Below, one piece after another: positions 42,833-52,900 of a DNA stretch of 64,000 nucleotides. The translations under genes were made by a program, and so were the position numbers. Source of the DNA: Lachnospiraceae bacterium M18-1 (GTDB taxonomy: Bacteria > Bacillota > Clostridia > Lachnospirales > Lachnospiraceae); contig KE159609.1 in the NCBI GenBank assembly GCA_000403295.2, forward strand, positions 712,725-776,724, written 5' to 3'. The number at the start of each line of letters is the position of its first letter. Position 1 is the first letter of the stretch. The notes beneath the pieces were generated by a model. The model ran no database searches, was not told the DNA's origin, and saw only the letters and a program-made list of their open reading frames with translations.

Positions 42833-44203
42833 ATGAGAAAGAACGTATTAAGAGGCATTTCACTGGGGCTTGCCCTTGTGCTGGTGCCGGCCATGCTGAC
42901 CGGATGCAGGTTCGGCTTCGCGAGTGACCCGGATGATCCGAATGAAGAGGTAAAAGAAGAGCCGATCGATACCTCTGTGGACACATTCGAGTACGACAGT
43001 GCGCTGTCAGGCACGAATATCACACTGTTAAACTCAAAGGCGGAGATTCAGGTGGCGCTGGAGAAGATGGGAGAGGAATTTGAGAAGAAGTCCGGGGTTC
43101 ATGTGGAGGTGATGCCGGTAACAGACGATTCCCCTTATACAAAGGTAGTCAGCCTGTACAATTCAGGGAATCCGCCCACAATGTCCATCCTGGATACAAC
43201 GGACGTCATTGCGCTGGCGGAGGAAAAAGCGGCGGATCTGTCGGAAGAGGACTGGACCGAAGAGGCGGAAGGCTATCTGACAGAGGTGAACGGCAAGGTA
43301 TACAGCCTTCCTCTGTGCATTGAGGGACGAGGTGTGATCTATAATAAGACAGTGATCGAGGAAGCACTTGGAGAGGAATTTGACCCGGATTCGATTACTT
43401 CACTGGAGAAATTTACAGAACTTTTGGACAGGCTGGTGGACGCGGGGATCAAGAAGCCTGTCTCTATGGCAAAGGAAGACTGGTCTCTGGGGGCGCATCA
43501 TCTGCAGTTTGTCTATGAGACCTATGACGGGACGTCCGAAGGCGCGCAGGAGGTCATCGAACAGATCAAGGGCGGGACGCTGGACTTACATTCCTATGAC
43601 CGGATGCAGGAATTTCTGGATATGTTTGATGTATTAAAAGAGTACAATGTGGCCAAAGGGGACCCGCTGGGAGCGGACTATGACGAGATGGCGATCGACC
43701 TTGCGGACGGAAAGACGGCATTCTGGTTTAATGGAAACTGGGCATGGCCGAACCTTTCCGAAGCAGGAGCAGAGAATGAGGATGCATATGGTTTCCTGCC
43801 CTATTTTATGAACAACGATGAGGACGATTTTGCAAACAGGCAGATCCAGGGGTCTCCCTCCAAGCAGGTGATGCTGGACGGACAGCTTGCCTCAGAAAAA
43901 GAACAGGCTGCGGCAAAAGAATTTTTAAACTGGATCGTTTACAGTGAGATCGGACAGCAGATGATGGTTAAGACCTGCAATCTGATCCCTCCGTTTCAAA
44001 ATAATCCATATGAGCCAAGCGATCCGCTGAGCCGGGATATCTATGAAAAAGTACATGAGGGCCGTGCATTTAATGCATCTGCGATCGTACCAAATGACCA
44101 TTGGGCCGTGCTGGGCGCCGCAATGCAGAAGTATCTTGCGGAACGCAGTGACAGGGAAGAACTGATCACGTCGGTTCAGGAATATTGGGATGAACAGGAA
44201 TAG
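42833..44203 (+). CDS. ABC sugar transporter solute-binding lipoprotein
   Basis: This 456-residue protein has a lipoprotein signal (LTGC, Cys about 25) and a family 1 extracellular sugar-binding fold. Visible blocks are VMPVTDDSPYTKVVSLYNSGNPP (short pieces near 95-115), AFWFNGNWAWPN (about 299-310) and ASEKEQAAAKEFLNWI (about 353-368). It is the first gene of the operon and is followed by two permeases. Short fructans or sucrose are the likely ligands because of the GH32 gene; no ATPase gene is in the locus, so a shared MsmK-type ATPase is expected elsewhere. Confidence 0.9.
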   Translation: MRKNVLRGISLGLALVLVPAMLTGCRFGFASDPDDPNEEVKEEPIDTSVDTFEYDSALSGTNITLLNSKAEIQVALEKMGEEFEKKSGVHVEVMPVTDDSPYTKVVSLYNSGNPPTMSILDTTDVIALAEEKAADLSEEDWTEEAEGYLTEVNGKVYSLPLCIEGRGVIYNKTVIEEALGEEFDPDSITSLEKFTELLDRLVDAGIKKPVSMAKEDWSLGAHHLQFVYETYDGTSEGAQEVIEQIKGGTLDLHSYDRMQEFLDMFDVLKEYNVAKGDPLGADYDEMAIDLADGKTAFWFNGNWAWPNLSEAGAENEDAYGFLPYFMNNDEDDFANRQIQGSPSKQVMLDGQLASEKEQAAAKEFLNWIVYSEIGQQMMVKTCNLIPPFQNNPYEPSDPLSRDIYEKVHEGRAFNASAIVPNDHWAVLGAAMQKYLAERSDREELITSVQEYWDEQE

Positions 44204-44214
44204 AGGAGGACATG

Positions 44215-45087
44215 ATGAAGTCGAAAAATAATGGAAAAGATTTCTGTATTTTTGCGCTGCCGGGACTGTTTTGCTTTATTGCAGTCGTAATCATTCCGTT
44301 TGTATATGGAGTGTATCTGACCATGACAGACTGGAACGGAGTATCTGCCGTAAAGAACTTTGTCGGGCTGAAAAATTTCGGAGGAGTGATGAAGGACGTA
44401 CAATTCTGGACCTCGCTGCTCCTGACATTTAAATATGTGATTTTTGTGGTTGTGATCGTAAATGTGATGGCATTTGGAATTGCCTACCTTCTGACCAGGG
44501 GGATGAAAGGACAGAATTTCTTCCGCGCAGGATTTTTTACGCCAAATCTGATCGGGGGAATTGTACTGGGATATATTTGGCAGTTTGTATTTTCCAGAGT
44601 CTTTGTAAATATCGGAGAATCCACGGGATGGACTGCGTTTGAGGTGTCCTGGCTCTCTGACCCGTCAAAGGCATTTGCGGCGTTAGTGCTTGTATCTGTA
44701 TGGCAGTTGTCGGGCTATATGATCCTGATCTATGTGGCCGGATTTATGGGACTCAGTGAAGATGTTATGGAAGCGGCAAGTATCGACGGCGCTTCCGGAT
44801 GGAGAAAGATGAGGAGTATCGTGATGCCGCTTATGATGTCCTCCGTGACCATCTGCCTGTTTTTAACGCTTTCCCGCGCGTTCATGGTATATGATGTGAA
44901 CTTATCACTGACAGCAGGCGCGCCTTACGGGACTACGGAAATGGCGGCCATGCATGTCTATGAGAAGGCATTTACATCCAGGCAGTTCGGTGTGGGCCAG
45001 GCGGAAGCATTGATCCTGTTTATCATTGTAGCGTGCATCAGCGGGATCCAGGTATATCTGACAAAGAAGAAGGAGGTTGAGGCATAA
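44215..45087 (+). CDS. ABC sugar transporter permease 1
   Basis: The 290-residue MalF/UgpA-type permease has six membrane segments and the EAA loop EAASIDGASGWRKMRSIVMPLM (in parts, about 186-207). ATG 44212 is only 2 nt after AGGAGG, so 44215 is preferred. Its stop overlaps the next start (TAATG). Confidence 0.92.
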   Translation: MKSKNNGKDFCIFALPGLFCFIAVVIIPFVYGVYLTMTDWNGVSAVKNFVGLKNFGGVMKDVQFWTSLLLTFKYVIFVVVIVNVMAFGIAYLLTRGMKGQNFFRAGFFTPNLIGGIVLGYIWQFVFSRVFVNIGESTGWTAFEVSWLSDPSKAFAALVLVSVWQLSGYMILIYVAGFMGLSEDVMEAASIDGASGWRKMRSIVMPLMMSSVTICLFLTLSRAFMVYDVNLSLTAGAPYGTTEMAAMHVYEKAFTSRQFGVGQAEALILFIIVACISGIQVYLTKKKEVEA

Positions 45088-45947
45088 TGCAGCAGACAGT
45101 AGTGGGCGGAACAAAAAAGAAGGCGGCAAATATGCTGGCAATGGCCGGATTGATCATTATATTTATTGCGTACATGTTTCCATTCCTCATGGTGGTGATC
45201 AATTCGCTGAAGCAAAAACGAGATATCATCAAAAGCCCGTTTTCCTGGCTGTTTACGATCAAGGGCTTATCGTTTGACAACTTTGTAAAGGCATTTACGC
45301 AGATGGATTTCCTGAACGCGTTTAAAAATTCTCTGATCGTAACGGTATCGGCAACGGCGCTCGTGACCTTGTTCGCGGCAATGCTGGCATACTATATCGT
45401 ACGCCATAAAAACTGGATTTCAAAAATCACGTTTGCCCTGATGGTGGCTTCCATGATCATTCCGTTCCAGGCGATCATGATCCCGCTTGTGAGCATTTAC
45501 GGCGGAACGCTGAATATATTGAACCACCGGCTGACATTGATATTCATGCATACCGGATTTTCCATGGCGATGTCGGTATTTATGTTCCATGGATTTATCA
45601 ACGGAAATATACCGATCGCGCTTGAGGAAGCGGCTTATATTGACGGGTGTACACATTCCCAGACATTTTTCAAGATTGTATTTCCTCTGCTCAAGCCGAT
45701 CATTTCCACGATGGTGATCTTAAATGCGCTGGCATTCTGGAATGATTTTCTTCTGCCGTCGCTGGTACTGACGGATAAAGAGCTGCTGACACTGCCGCTG
45801 TCTACCTACAGTTTTTATGGAACCTACTCGGCAGACTACGGTACGATCATGGCAGGACTTCTGCTGTGTGTTGTTCCGATCCTGATCTTGTATGTGGTAC
45901 TGCAGAAACAGATCATCAATGGCGTGGTAGCAGGAGCTGTAAAATAA
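45087..45947 (+). CDS. ABC sugar transporter permease 2
   Basis: The 286-residue MalG/UgpE-type permease has six membrane segments and the EAA loop EEAAYIDGCTHSQTFFKIVF (about 182-201). GGAGG at 45071-45075 lies in the end of the preceding gene. Together the two permeases form the membrane channel of the importer. Confidence 0.92.
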   Translation: MQQTVVGGTKKKAANMLAMAGLIIIFIAYMFPFLMVVINSLKQKRDIIKSPFSWLFTIKGLSFDNFVKAFTQMDFLNAFKNSLIVTVSATALVTLFAAMLAYYIVRHKNWISKITFALMVASMIIPFQAIMIPLVSIYGGTLNILNHRLTLIFMHTGFSMAMSVFMFHGFINGNIPIALEEAAYIDGCTHSQTFFKIVFPLLKPIISTMVILNALAFWNDFLLPSLVLTDKELLTLPLSTYSFYGTYSADYGTIMAGLLLCVVPILILYVVLQKQIINGVVAGAVK

Positions 45948-45983
45948 GAGCTTTTTAAAATAACAGCAGGAAAGGGGAAGCAC

Positions 45984-47300
45984 GTGAAAAATACATTGCA
46001 TTTAAAAGCGCCCGGAAATTGGATAAATGATCCAAACGGATTTATTTATTACCAGGGAAGGTATCACCTGTTTTACCAGTGCTTCCCCTATGCGCCCGTA
46101 TGGGGAACCATGCATTGGGGGCATGCGGTAAGTGAAGACCTGGTGCATTGGGAGCATCTGGATATCGCGGTATTCCCGACTAAAAGATATGACAGCAACG
46201 GAGTATTTTCCGGAAGCGCGTTAGAGAAAGACGGCAGGCTGTACCTCTATTATTCCGCAGTGCGGTATCTGGAAGAAGAGGAAGAAAATATCCATATCCC
46301 GGTGCAGGACGTCTACGAAACAAGCCAGGCAATGATGGTTTCTGAGGATGGATTTCAATTTGACAACTGGAACGGGAAAAGACAGATCATTCCGGTGATC
46401 CGGGATGAACAGATTGCTGACGCGGGACATACGCGCGATCCAAAAGTATGGTATGACAGCGGAAGCTATTATATGGTCCTGGGCAGTACGTTCAGGGAAA
46501 AGGAAGGCCGCGCCGTGTTTTTCCGGAGCAGGGACGGGGAATACTGGCAGTATGCCGCGCAGTATAGGAACCCAAGCTTCGGCAGGATCCTGGAATGTCC
46601 GGATTTATTCCGGCTGCGAGACAGATATGTGTTTGTCGGATCCGCAATGTATGTGGAGGACGCGGCGAAAGGATATGAACACCAGTCGGTCACTGCACTG
46701 GCAGAGTTTGACAGCCGTACATGCACCATGGAAATATCCTCGGAATTTCAATATGTGGATTACGGTATGGATCTGTACGCTCCCCAGACCAATGTGGACC
46801 GGGAGGGAAGAAGGGTGCTGATCGGCTGGATGAGGATGCCGGAGGCTGTAAAGGAAGAAGGAAAAAAAGACTGGAACGGGATGATGAGCCTCCCGAGGGT
46901 CGTGGAGATCGCAGGGGAGCATATTTATTTCAGAATCCATCCGGAGGTGGAAAAATATTTTTCCGCAGAAAAGGAAGATAAGAGGCATTTGGATCCGGGT
47001 ATGCCCTGCCGTATCAAAACAACTCTGTCGGAAGGGGAATATCTGGAAATCGGAGGGTACAGGATCTGGGTTGAAAATGGATCTGTGAAAACGGACCGGA
47101 GCCGGGTATTTGCCGGGGCAGATGGCCGGGCAGCGGTGTGCGGCACGCCGGCAGGCCTGGAACACTGCAGTTTGGATATATTTGTGGAACCGAATCTGAT
47201 TGAGGTCTTTATTAATGACGGCGAATATGTGATCAGTAATGTGGTCTATGGGCTGGAAAACTGGATTACAGGATATGTGGAACATGTTTATACAGGATGA
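45984..47300 (+). CDS. glycoside hydrolase family 32 fructosidase
   Basis: The 438-residue enzyme has no signal peptide, so it acts in the cytoplasm on imported sugar. The three catalytic motifs are present: nucleophile in WINDPNG (about 12-18), transition-state Asp in TRDPKVW (about 150-156), and acid/base in ECPDLF (about 202-207). The C-terminal beta-sandwich is short. It would release fructose from sucrose or short fructooligosaccharides. The start is GTG with AAAGGGG before it, 36 nt after the permease. A non-PTS importer argues for an unphosphorylated substrate. Confidence 0.92.
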   Translation: MKNTLHLKAPGNWINDPNGFIYYQGRYHLFYQCFPYAPVWGTMHWGHAVSEDLVHWEHLDIAVFPTKRYDSNGVFSGSALEKDGRLYLYYSAVRYLEEEEENIHIPVQDVYETSQAMMVSEDGFQFDNWNGKRQIIPVIRDEQIADAGHTRDPKVWYDSGSYYMVLGSTFREKEGRAVFFRSRDGEYWQYAAQYRNPSFGRILECPDLFRLRDRYVFVGSAMYVEDAAKGYEHQSVTALAEFDSRTCTMEISSEFQYVDYGMDLYAPQTNVDREGRRVLIGWMRMPEAVKEEGKKDWNGMMSLPRVVEIAGEHIYFRIHPEVEKYFSAEKEDKRHLDPGMPCRIKTTLSEGEYLEIGGYRIWVENGSVKTDRSRVFAGADGRAAVCGTPAGLEHCSLDIFVEPNLIEVFINDGEYVISNVVYGLENWITGYVEHVYTG

Positions 47301-47330
47301 ATGGGCTGCAACTGTACAGCTGGAATAAAA

Positions 47331-47390
47331 AGGCGCCTGCTGTGCCGGAGGAGAGAACTCCGGCGCGGCAGGCGCTTTCTGCATATCAGG
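47331..47390 (+). terminator. terminator-like hairpin after the GH32 gene
   Basis: A long GC-rich stem, GCGCCTGCTGTGCCGGA with TCCGGCGCGGCAGGCGC (one mismatch), is followed by TTTCT. The rest of the 270-base gap to the PTS gene contains a putative promoter area and no gene. Confidence 0.75.
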
Positions 47391-47583
47391 GAAGGACAGG
47401 ATACCGTTGATGACGGTGCATGATGGGAGGGATGATCCATTTGGCACTAACGGATAACGCCAAATTTGTTTTTCTCTTTGTTGAAATAAGAGACAGGGCA
47501 AGCTTATAATAAACATACGATGAAGAAAACGTGATTGGCCGATCACACTTCTGAATACCAAAAGAAAATGAGGTGTGAAATCT

Positions 47584-48999
47584 ATGAAAGAAAAAGTACA
47601 GTTATTTGGAAGGTCCTTAAGCGGAATGGTTATGCCGAATATCGGCGCGTTTATCGCATGGGGACTGATTACCGCGCTGTTTATTGAGACAGGCTGGATG
47701 CCCAATGAGCGGATCGCGCAGCTGGTCGGGCCTATGTCCTCCGTACTTCTGCCCCTGCTGATCGCATATACGGGAGGGAATATGGTCGCGGGACAGCGGG
47801 GAGGCGTGATCGGCGCCATAGCAGCCATGGGTGTGATCGTGGGTTCGGACGTTCCCATGTTTATCGGGGCAATGATCGTAGGCCCTCTTTCCGCATGGGT
47901 GATCAAAAAGTTTGACAAGCTGATGGAGAATCATGTGAAAGCCGGATTTGAGATGCTGGTGAACAATTTTTCACTGGGGATCATCGGTGCCGTTCTTGCG
48001 GTTCTTGCCATGTTCGGTGTGACGCCGCTGGTGAGCACGCTCAATCACTGGATGAGCATCGGGGTTGGTTTTTTTGTAGACCATGGCATCCTTCCGCTGA
48101 CCAGCTTATTTATCGAACCGGCCAAGGTTCTGTTTTTGAACAATGCCATCAATCACGGGATCCTCTCTCCGATGGGGATCCAGCAGGTGGAGGAAATGGG
48201 CAAATCCATCTTCTTCCTGTTAGAAGCCAATCCGGGTCCCGGGCTGGGTGTCCTGCTGGCTTACTGTATTGCCGGAAAAGGAAATGCGAAGAGCTCAGCG
48301 CCCGGCGCGGTGATCATTCATTTTTTCGGGGGGATTCATGAGATCTATTTCCCATATATCCTCATGAATCCCCTGCTCCTCCTGGCAACCATCGCAGGCG
48401 GGGCAGCCGGAGTGTTTACCTTCAGCCTGATGGGCGTGGGACTGACGGCACCGGCTTCACCGGGCAGTATCCTGGCATTGGTGATGATGGCGGAGCGGCA
48501 TTGCTATGTGGGGCTGTTCCTTGGAGTGCTGATCGCGGCGGTGGTTTCCTTTGTGATCGCGGTTCCGCTTTTGAAGTTCATGGGAAAGGACACCTCCCTG
48601 GAGGAAGCACAGCAGAAAAAGGATGCCATGAAGAAACAGGCAAAGGGAATCCAGGATGACAGCAGCCCGGCGGCAGAGCCTGTGCAGGGAGCCGCAAAGG
48701 GACAGGGCCGGATTCGAAAAATCGCCTTTGCATGTGACGCGGGAATGGGCTCCAGCGCCATGGGAGCTACGGTTCTGAAAAAGAAGATCGCGGCAGCAGG
48801 ACTGGGAGGAATTGAGGTGATACATACGCCGGTGTCCAGTATTCCGGCTGATGTAGAGATCGTAGTGACCCACCAGGAGCTGGGGGAGCGGGCACAGCGC
48901 AGCAATCCCAATGCGGAGAGGATTCTGATCACGAACTTCCTGGCGGCGCCGGAATACGACATTCTGGTAGAAGATTTGAAGAAGAGAAATCAGGCATAG
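47584..48999 (+). CDS. mtlA: PTS mannitol-type transporter, EIICB
   Basis: The 471-residue protein has an N-terminal EIIC channel (about 1-340; LFGRSLSGMVMPNIGAFIAWG in pieces near the start, and GGIHEIYFPYILMNP near 254-268) and a C-terminal EIIB domain with phospho-Cys in ACDAGMGSSAMG (Cys about 383). It imports and phosphorylates a hexitol. The mannitol family assignment is firm, the actual substrate is not, because the partner enzymes here are not MtlD. GAGGTG supports ATG 47584. Confidence 0.92.
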   Translation: MKEKVQLFGRSLSGMVMPNIGAFIAWGLITALFIETGWMPNERIAQLVGPMSSVLLPLLIAYTGGNMVAGQRGGVIGAIAAMGVIVGSDVPMFIGAMIVGPLSAWVIKKFDKLMENHVKAGFEMLVNNFSLGIIGAVLAVLAMFGVTPLVSTLNHWMSIGVGFFVDHGILPLTSLFIEPAKVLFLNNAINHGILSPMGIQQVEEMGKSIFFLLEANPGPGLGVLLAYCIAGKGNAKSSAPGAVIIHFFGGIHEIYFPYILMNPLLLLATIAGGAAGVFTFSLMGVGLTAPASPGSILALVMMAERHCYVGLFLGVLIAAVVSFVIAVPLLKFMGKDTSLEEAQQKKDAMKKQAKGIQDDSSPAAEPVQGAAKGQGRIRKIAFACDAGMGSSAMGATVLKKKIAAAGLGGIEVIHTPVSSIPADVEIVVTHQELGERAQRSNPNAERILITNFLAAPEYDILVEDLKKRNQA

Positions 49000-49079
49000 A
49001 GGGTTCGTCTGCCGAAAGTCTGCATGGAATCCGGGGATTTTTCGGCAGGCGGATGAAATATACAAAAGGATGGAGAGCT

Positions 49080-51173
49080 ATGGATATTTCGGCTCGTATG
49101 AGACAGATCCTGCTGGCGCTGCTTCATGAAAACGGACCTATTTCCGTGAAGCTTCTGGCAGAACAGATCGGCGTGAGCAAACGAACGGTTCAAAGAGAAC
49201 TGGAATATATGGAACGTACGCTGAAAGGGTATGAAGTCCGCTTTACGTCCAAAACCGGTGTGGGCGTCTGGCTAGAAGGCGGTGAAGAGGAAAAGAAACG
49301 GCTTCTCGCAGAGATCAGCCGGGGCGATTCCTATGACGTCAGCAACCGGGAGGACAGGCGGAAGCGGCTGGTTCTGGAGATCCTGAAGGAAAAGGGGCTG
49401 AAAAAGCTGTATTATTACAGCAGCCAGTTCGGCGTCAGTGAGGCTACGGTCAGCGCGGATTTGGAATCCGTGGAAAGCTGGCTGGGACAGTTCGGGCTGC
49501 AGATCAGCCGGAAGCCGGGAAGCGGGATTGAAACCAATGGAAGCGAAGAGGACTACCGCAGGGCAATCCGTGCTTTTATTGAAGAAAATATCAATACAAA
49601 TATACTCCGGGAAGCCTATGAGGAAGATACCTCGGTGTTAGATCCCCAGGATGTTCTGATCAAAAGCGGGATCGGGCAGGTGCTGAACAACGATGTGCTG
49701 AAACGGGTCATTCGATGCATCACGGATATGGATCATCTCCAGGTGAAATCCATGACGGAAAATTCCTATGTAGGGCTCGTGATCCACATCACCATAGCGA
49801 TTGACCGGATATTAAAGGACGAGATGATCGAGCCGGGCAGCGGCTGGATGGAGGGGATGGACCGGGATGAGGATTACCAGCTTTCGGAAGAGATTGCCGC
49901 AAAGCTGGAGGCAGAATTTGGTATCCGCTTTCCGGAGCTGGAGGTTTCCTACATATGCCTGCATATCAAGGGGGCCAAGCATGAGCGGGTTCGGTGGGAT
50001 TCCCGGGAGGCGCTGTCGATCGAAAACCGGGAGCTGCAGTATCTGGTGAATGAGATGATCGATGCCTTTGACCCGATGCAGGCATGCCTGCTCAAACAGG
50101 ACGAGGAATTTATCCAGGGGCTTTTGGCCCATCTGCAGCCGACACTCATCCGCATCATGTACGGGATGCACATTCAGAATCCGATGCTCGGGGAGATTCG
50201 GGAGAGTTACCCGGAGATTTACCGAAAATGCGGCAATGTGGCGGCAGTTCTAAAGAAAAAGACCCAGAGGGAAGTGCCGGAGGAGGAGACAGGCTTTCTG
50301 ACGGTTCACTTCGGGGCGGCCGTATTCCGCCTGGAGGGACGCAAGGAAAGCATACGGAAGGTGCATGTGGGAGTGATCTGCTCCAGTGGCATCGGAATCT
50401 CCCGGCTGATGGTATCCAAGCTGGAGAAGACTTATAAAGACCGGATGATCCTGACTGCATACGGGAAAAACGACATCACTCCATATATCATCGGGAAAAC
50501 GGATTTTCTCATTTCCACGATTCCCATGGAGCCTCAGGACATCCCGGTGGTTTTCGTGAATCCGCTCCTGAATAAAGGAAATATGGAAGAAATACGGGAG
50601 ATGATCCTGAGGTATGAGAGGATGCCGGAGAAGCAAAAAGAGGAAAATGAGTTTTCTTCGAAGCTGGAAGAGATCAACCTGGTGGCGGTGCAGATCAGGA
50701 CAATCCTGAAAAATATGGAGTTCTTTAAGGTGGGCAATGATATTACCTTTGAGGAGCTTTTGATCGCGATAGGGGAAAAAATGTCCCCCTATTCGGACCG
50801 CAGCGGGCAGATTCAGGAAGACCTGATGCGCAGGGAACGGATTTCATCCCAGGTCTTTGCGGAATTTGGGTTTGCGCTTCTGCATACCCGGACAAAGGGC
50901 GTGCTCCGTCCGGAATTTGCAGTCTGCGTGACAAAAGACCTGGGAGCATTTCATGATCCTTATTTTAAGGGAATCCGGACCGTGATCATTATGCTGGTGC
51001 CGATTGACGAGAATGGACAGGTCAATAACGAGATTATGGGATATATCAGCAGTATGCTGATCGAAGAGTATGAATTTCTGGAAGTGCTGTCACGGGGGGA
51101 CAAGGAAGAGATTCGGGAACTGCTTTCCCGGTATCTGAAGGAATACTTCAACCGGTATCTGGCGAAGGTGTGA
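49080..51173 (+). CDS. mtlR: PTS-regulated transcription activator (MtlR/BglG type)
   Basis: This 697-residue modular regulator has two helix-turn-helix regions (about 15-65 and 100-145), two PRD domains (about 175-400; His in VIHITIAIDRI and HIKGAKHERVRW), a GatB-like IIB domain with Cys in CSSGIGISRLM (about 440-450), and a C-terminal IIA-like domain (GFALLHTRTKG, about 597-607). Phosphorylation by PTS proteins would tune it. It lies between the IICB and IIA genes, as in other Firmicutes mannitol operons. The longer frame from 49053 lacks support. Confidence 0.92.
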   Translation: MDISARMRQILLALLHENGPISVKLLAEQIGVSKRTVQRELEYMERTLKGYEVRFTSKTGVGVWLEGGEEEKKRLLAEISRGDSYDVSNREDRRKRLVLEILKEKGLKKLYYYSSQFGVSEATVSADLESVESWLGQFGLQISRKPGSGIETNGSEEDYRRAIRAFIEENINTNILREAYEEDTSVLDPQDVLIKSGIGQVLNNDVLKRVIRCITDMDHLQVKSMTENSYVGLVIHITIAIDRILKDEMIEPGSGWMEGMDRDEDYQLSEEIAAKLEAEFGIRFPELEVSYICLHIKGAKHERVRWDSREALSIENRELQYLVNEMIDAFDPMQACLLKQDEEFIQGLLAHLQPTLIRIMYGMHIQNPMLGEIRESYPEIYRKCGNVAAVLKKKTQREVPEEETGFLTVHFGAAVFRLEGRKESIRKVHVGVICSSGIGISRLMVSKLEKTYKDRMILTAYGKNDITPYIIGKTDFLISTIPMEPQDIPVVFVNPLLNKGNMEEIREMILRYERMPEKQKEENEFSSKLEEINLVAVQIRTILKNMEFFKVGNDITFEELLIAIGEKMSPYSDRSGQIQEDLMRRERISSQVFAEFGFALLHTRTKGVLRPEFAVCVTKDLGAFHDPYFKGIRTVIIMLVPIDENGQVNNEIMGYISSMLIEEYEFLEVLSRGDKEEIRELLSRYLKEYFNRYLAKV

Positions 51174-51355
51174 AACACAGATGCCGCTATGCTGCTGTGA
51201 ATACCGTAGGTGTGAATCATAACTGGCGCTATCTGATAGTGCCAAATTCCCGTTTCTATTTGTTGAAAACAGCCGTTTCCGGGGCATATAATGAGGACAC
51301 AGGAAACAAACACCCCGGGGAAATGAAAGAGATAGAGAGGACACAGGTGGTCAAT

Positions 51356-51817
51356 ATGTTTTTTAAGAAGAAGGAAGAAAAAAAAGAAAAGAAGGAATTG
51401 CTGTACCGTGAAAACGTACATGTAAACTGCGAATCAGATACAAAGGAAAACATCATCCGCAAGGTGGGACAGATGCTGGTGGATTCCGGCTATGTGGAGC
51501 AGCCTTATGTAGACGGGATGGTGGAGAGGGAAAAAACATTTTCCACATTTATGGGAAACGGCCTTGCGCTTCCTCATGGAATTGAAGCAGTGAAGGACCA
51601 GATCAAGTCGTCCGGGATCGCCGTGATGACATTCCGGGATTATGTGGACTGGGACGGGGAAGAAGTGAAGGTGGTGATCGGGATTGCCGGAGTGGGAGAG
51701 GAGCATATGGATATCCTGTCATCCATCGCAGAGAAGATGCTGGATGATGCCACTGCGGAACAGATCAGGACCTGTGATGGGGACACGCTGTATCAGATTC
51801 TTTCCGGAAAGGAGTAG
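51356..51817 (+). CDS. mtlF: PTS mannitol-type EIIA
   Basis: The 153-residue phosphocarrier has its active-site His in GNGLALPHGIEAV (about 72). It passes phosphate from HPr to the IIB domain of the IICB protein. The N terminus is highly charged (KKKEEKKEKKE), which is unusual. AGGTGG 5 nt upstream decides ATG 51356; the frame continuing up to 51170 overlaps the regulator gene and is rejected. Confidence 0.92.
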   Translation: MFFKKKEEKKEKKELLYRENVHVNCESDTKENIIRKVGQMLVDSGYVEQPYVDGMVEREKTFSTFMGNGLALPHGIEAVKDQIKSSGIAVMTFRDYVDWDGEEVKVVIGIAGVGEEHMDILSSIAEKMLDDATAEQIRTCDGDTLYQILSGKE

Positions 51818-51823
51818 ACCAGG

Positions 51824-52756
51824 ATGATCATAACAGTAACGATGAACCCGGCCATTGACAAGACGGTGGAGATTGACACTCTGAAACCCGGCGGCCTGAA
51901 CCGAATCCGGAAGGTGGAGTATGACGCGGGCGGCAAGGGGATCAATGTCTCCAAGACTATCCATGAGCTGGGCGGCGAGAGCATCGCGACCGGTTTTTTG
52001 GGAGGGAATGCCGGCAGGACAATAGAAAATGTGCTGGACGCGCGGAAGATCCGGCATGATTTTATCTGGGTAGACGGGGAGACAAGAACCAATACCAAGG
52101 TCTTTGAAGAGAATGGGGCGGTTACGGAACTGAACGAACCGGGGCCGGCTATTTCGGAAGATCAGATGCAGGAATTTATGAAGAAGCTGGAAGGCTATGC
52201 AGGGGAGGACACGCTGATCGTCCTGTCCGGCAGCATTCCCGGCGGAGTGGGCAAGGATATCTATGCGAGGATCATCCGGATGGCCCATGAGAAAGGCTCC
52301 CAGGTGCTGATGGATGCGGACGGCGAGGTGTTCCGCCTGTCTCTGGAGGCAGGGCCGGACATGATCAAGCCCAACCGGGTGGAACTGGAGGAGTATGCCG
52401 GGATTGATTATCGGGCGTCCGGTAAGGAGCTTCTGGAGATGACCAGGAAGCTGATGGAAAAGGGAATCCATACGGCTGCAGTTTCCATGGGAAAGAGCGG
52501 AGCTATGTTTGTCAAAGGCGGATATGAAGCAGTCTGCCCGGCCCTTTCGGTGAAGGCACATTCTACGGTAGGCGCCGGAGACGCGATGGTGGCGGCGCTG
52601 GCTTATGCATGGGATCAGAAGCTGGGAGATGAGGAAACGGTCAGGCTGTGTATGGCGGCATCGGCAGGAGCGGTTACAACGGTCGGCACAAAGCCTCCTG
52701 CAAAGGAACTGGTGGAAGAGCTGAAAACGCAGGTGAAGATTGAGAGCGCGCGGTAA
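51824..52756 (+). CDS. PfkB-family sugar phosphate kinase (1-phosphofructokinase type)
   Basis: The 310-residue ribokinase-fold enzyme has MNPAIDKTVEID at the start, GGKGINVSKTI (about 35-45) and catalytic STVGAGDAMVAAL (about 246-258). It phosphorylates a ketohexose phosphate to the bisphosphate. By sequence it groups with FruK/LacC, so fructose 1-phosphate or tagatose 6-phosphate are likely substrates. It starts 7 nt after the IIA gene, so it is part of the hexitol operon. Confidence 0.88.
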   Translation: MIITVTMNPAIDKTVEIDTLKPGGLNRIRKVEYDAGGKGINVSKTIHELGGESIATGFLGGNAGRTIENVLDARKIRHDFIWVDGETRTNTKVFEENGAVTELNEPGPAISEDQMQEFMKKLEGYAGEDTLIVLSGSIPGGVGKDIYARIIRMAHEKGSQVLMDADGEVFRLSLEAGPDMIKPNRVELEEYAGIDYRASGKELLEMTRKLMEKGIHTAAVSMGKSGAMFVKGGYEAVCPALSVKAHSTVGAGDAMVAALAYAWDQKLGDEETVRLCMAASAGAVTTVGTKPPAKELVEELKTQVKIESAR

Positions 52757-52900
52757 GTTTGTACTTATGCGGGGGAAGGATTCAGTCAGAACAGCGGCAA
52801 GAGAAAGGCAATTGCGAATCACTCTTGTGTGAAAGCGTAGGAATGTAACTGAGCACAGATGTTGGAAAGCAGAAATAAATTATAGAAGGAGTCATTAAAA

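Noticed and set aside
46605..47918. 437-codon leftward frame
   Set aside because: It runs antisense through the GH32 gene, a terminator and the PTS gene, so it cannot be a gene.
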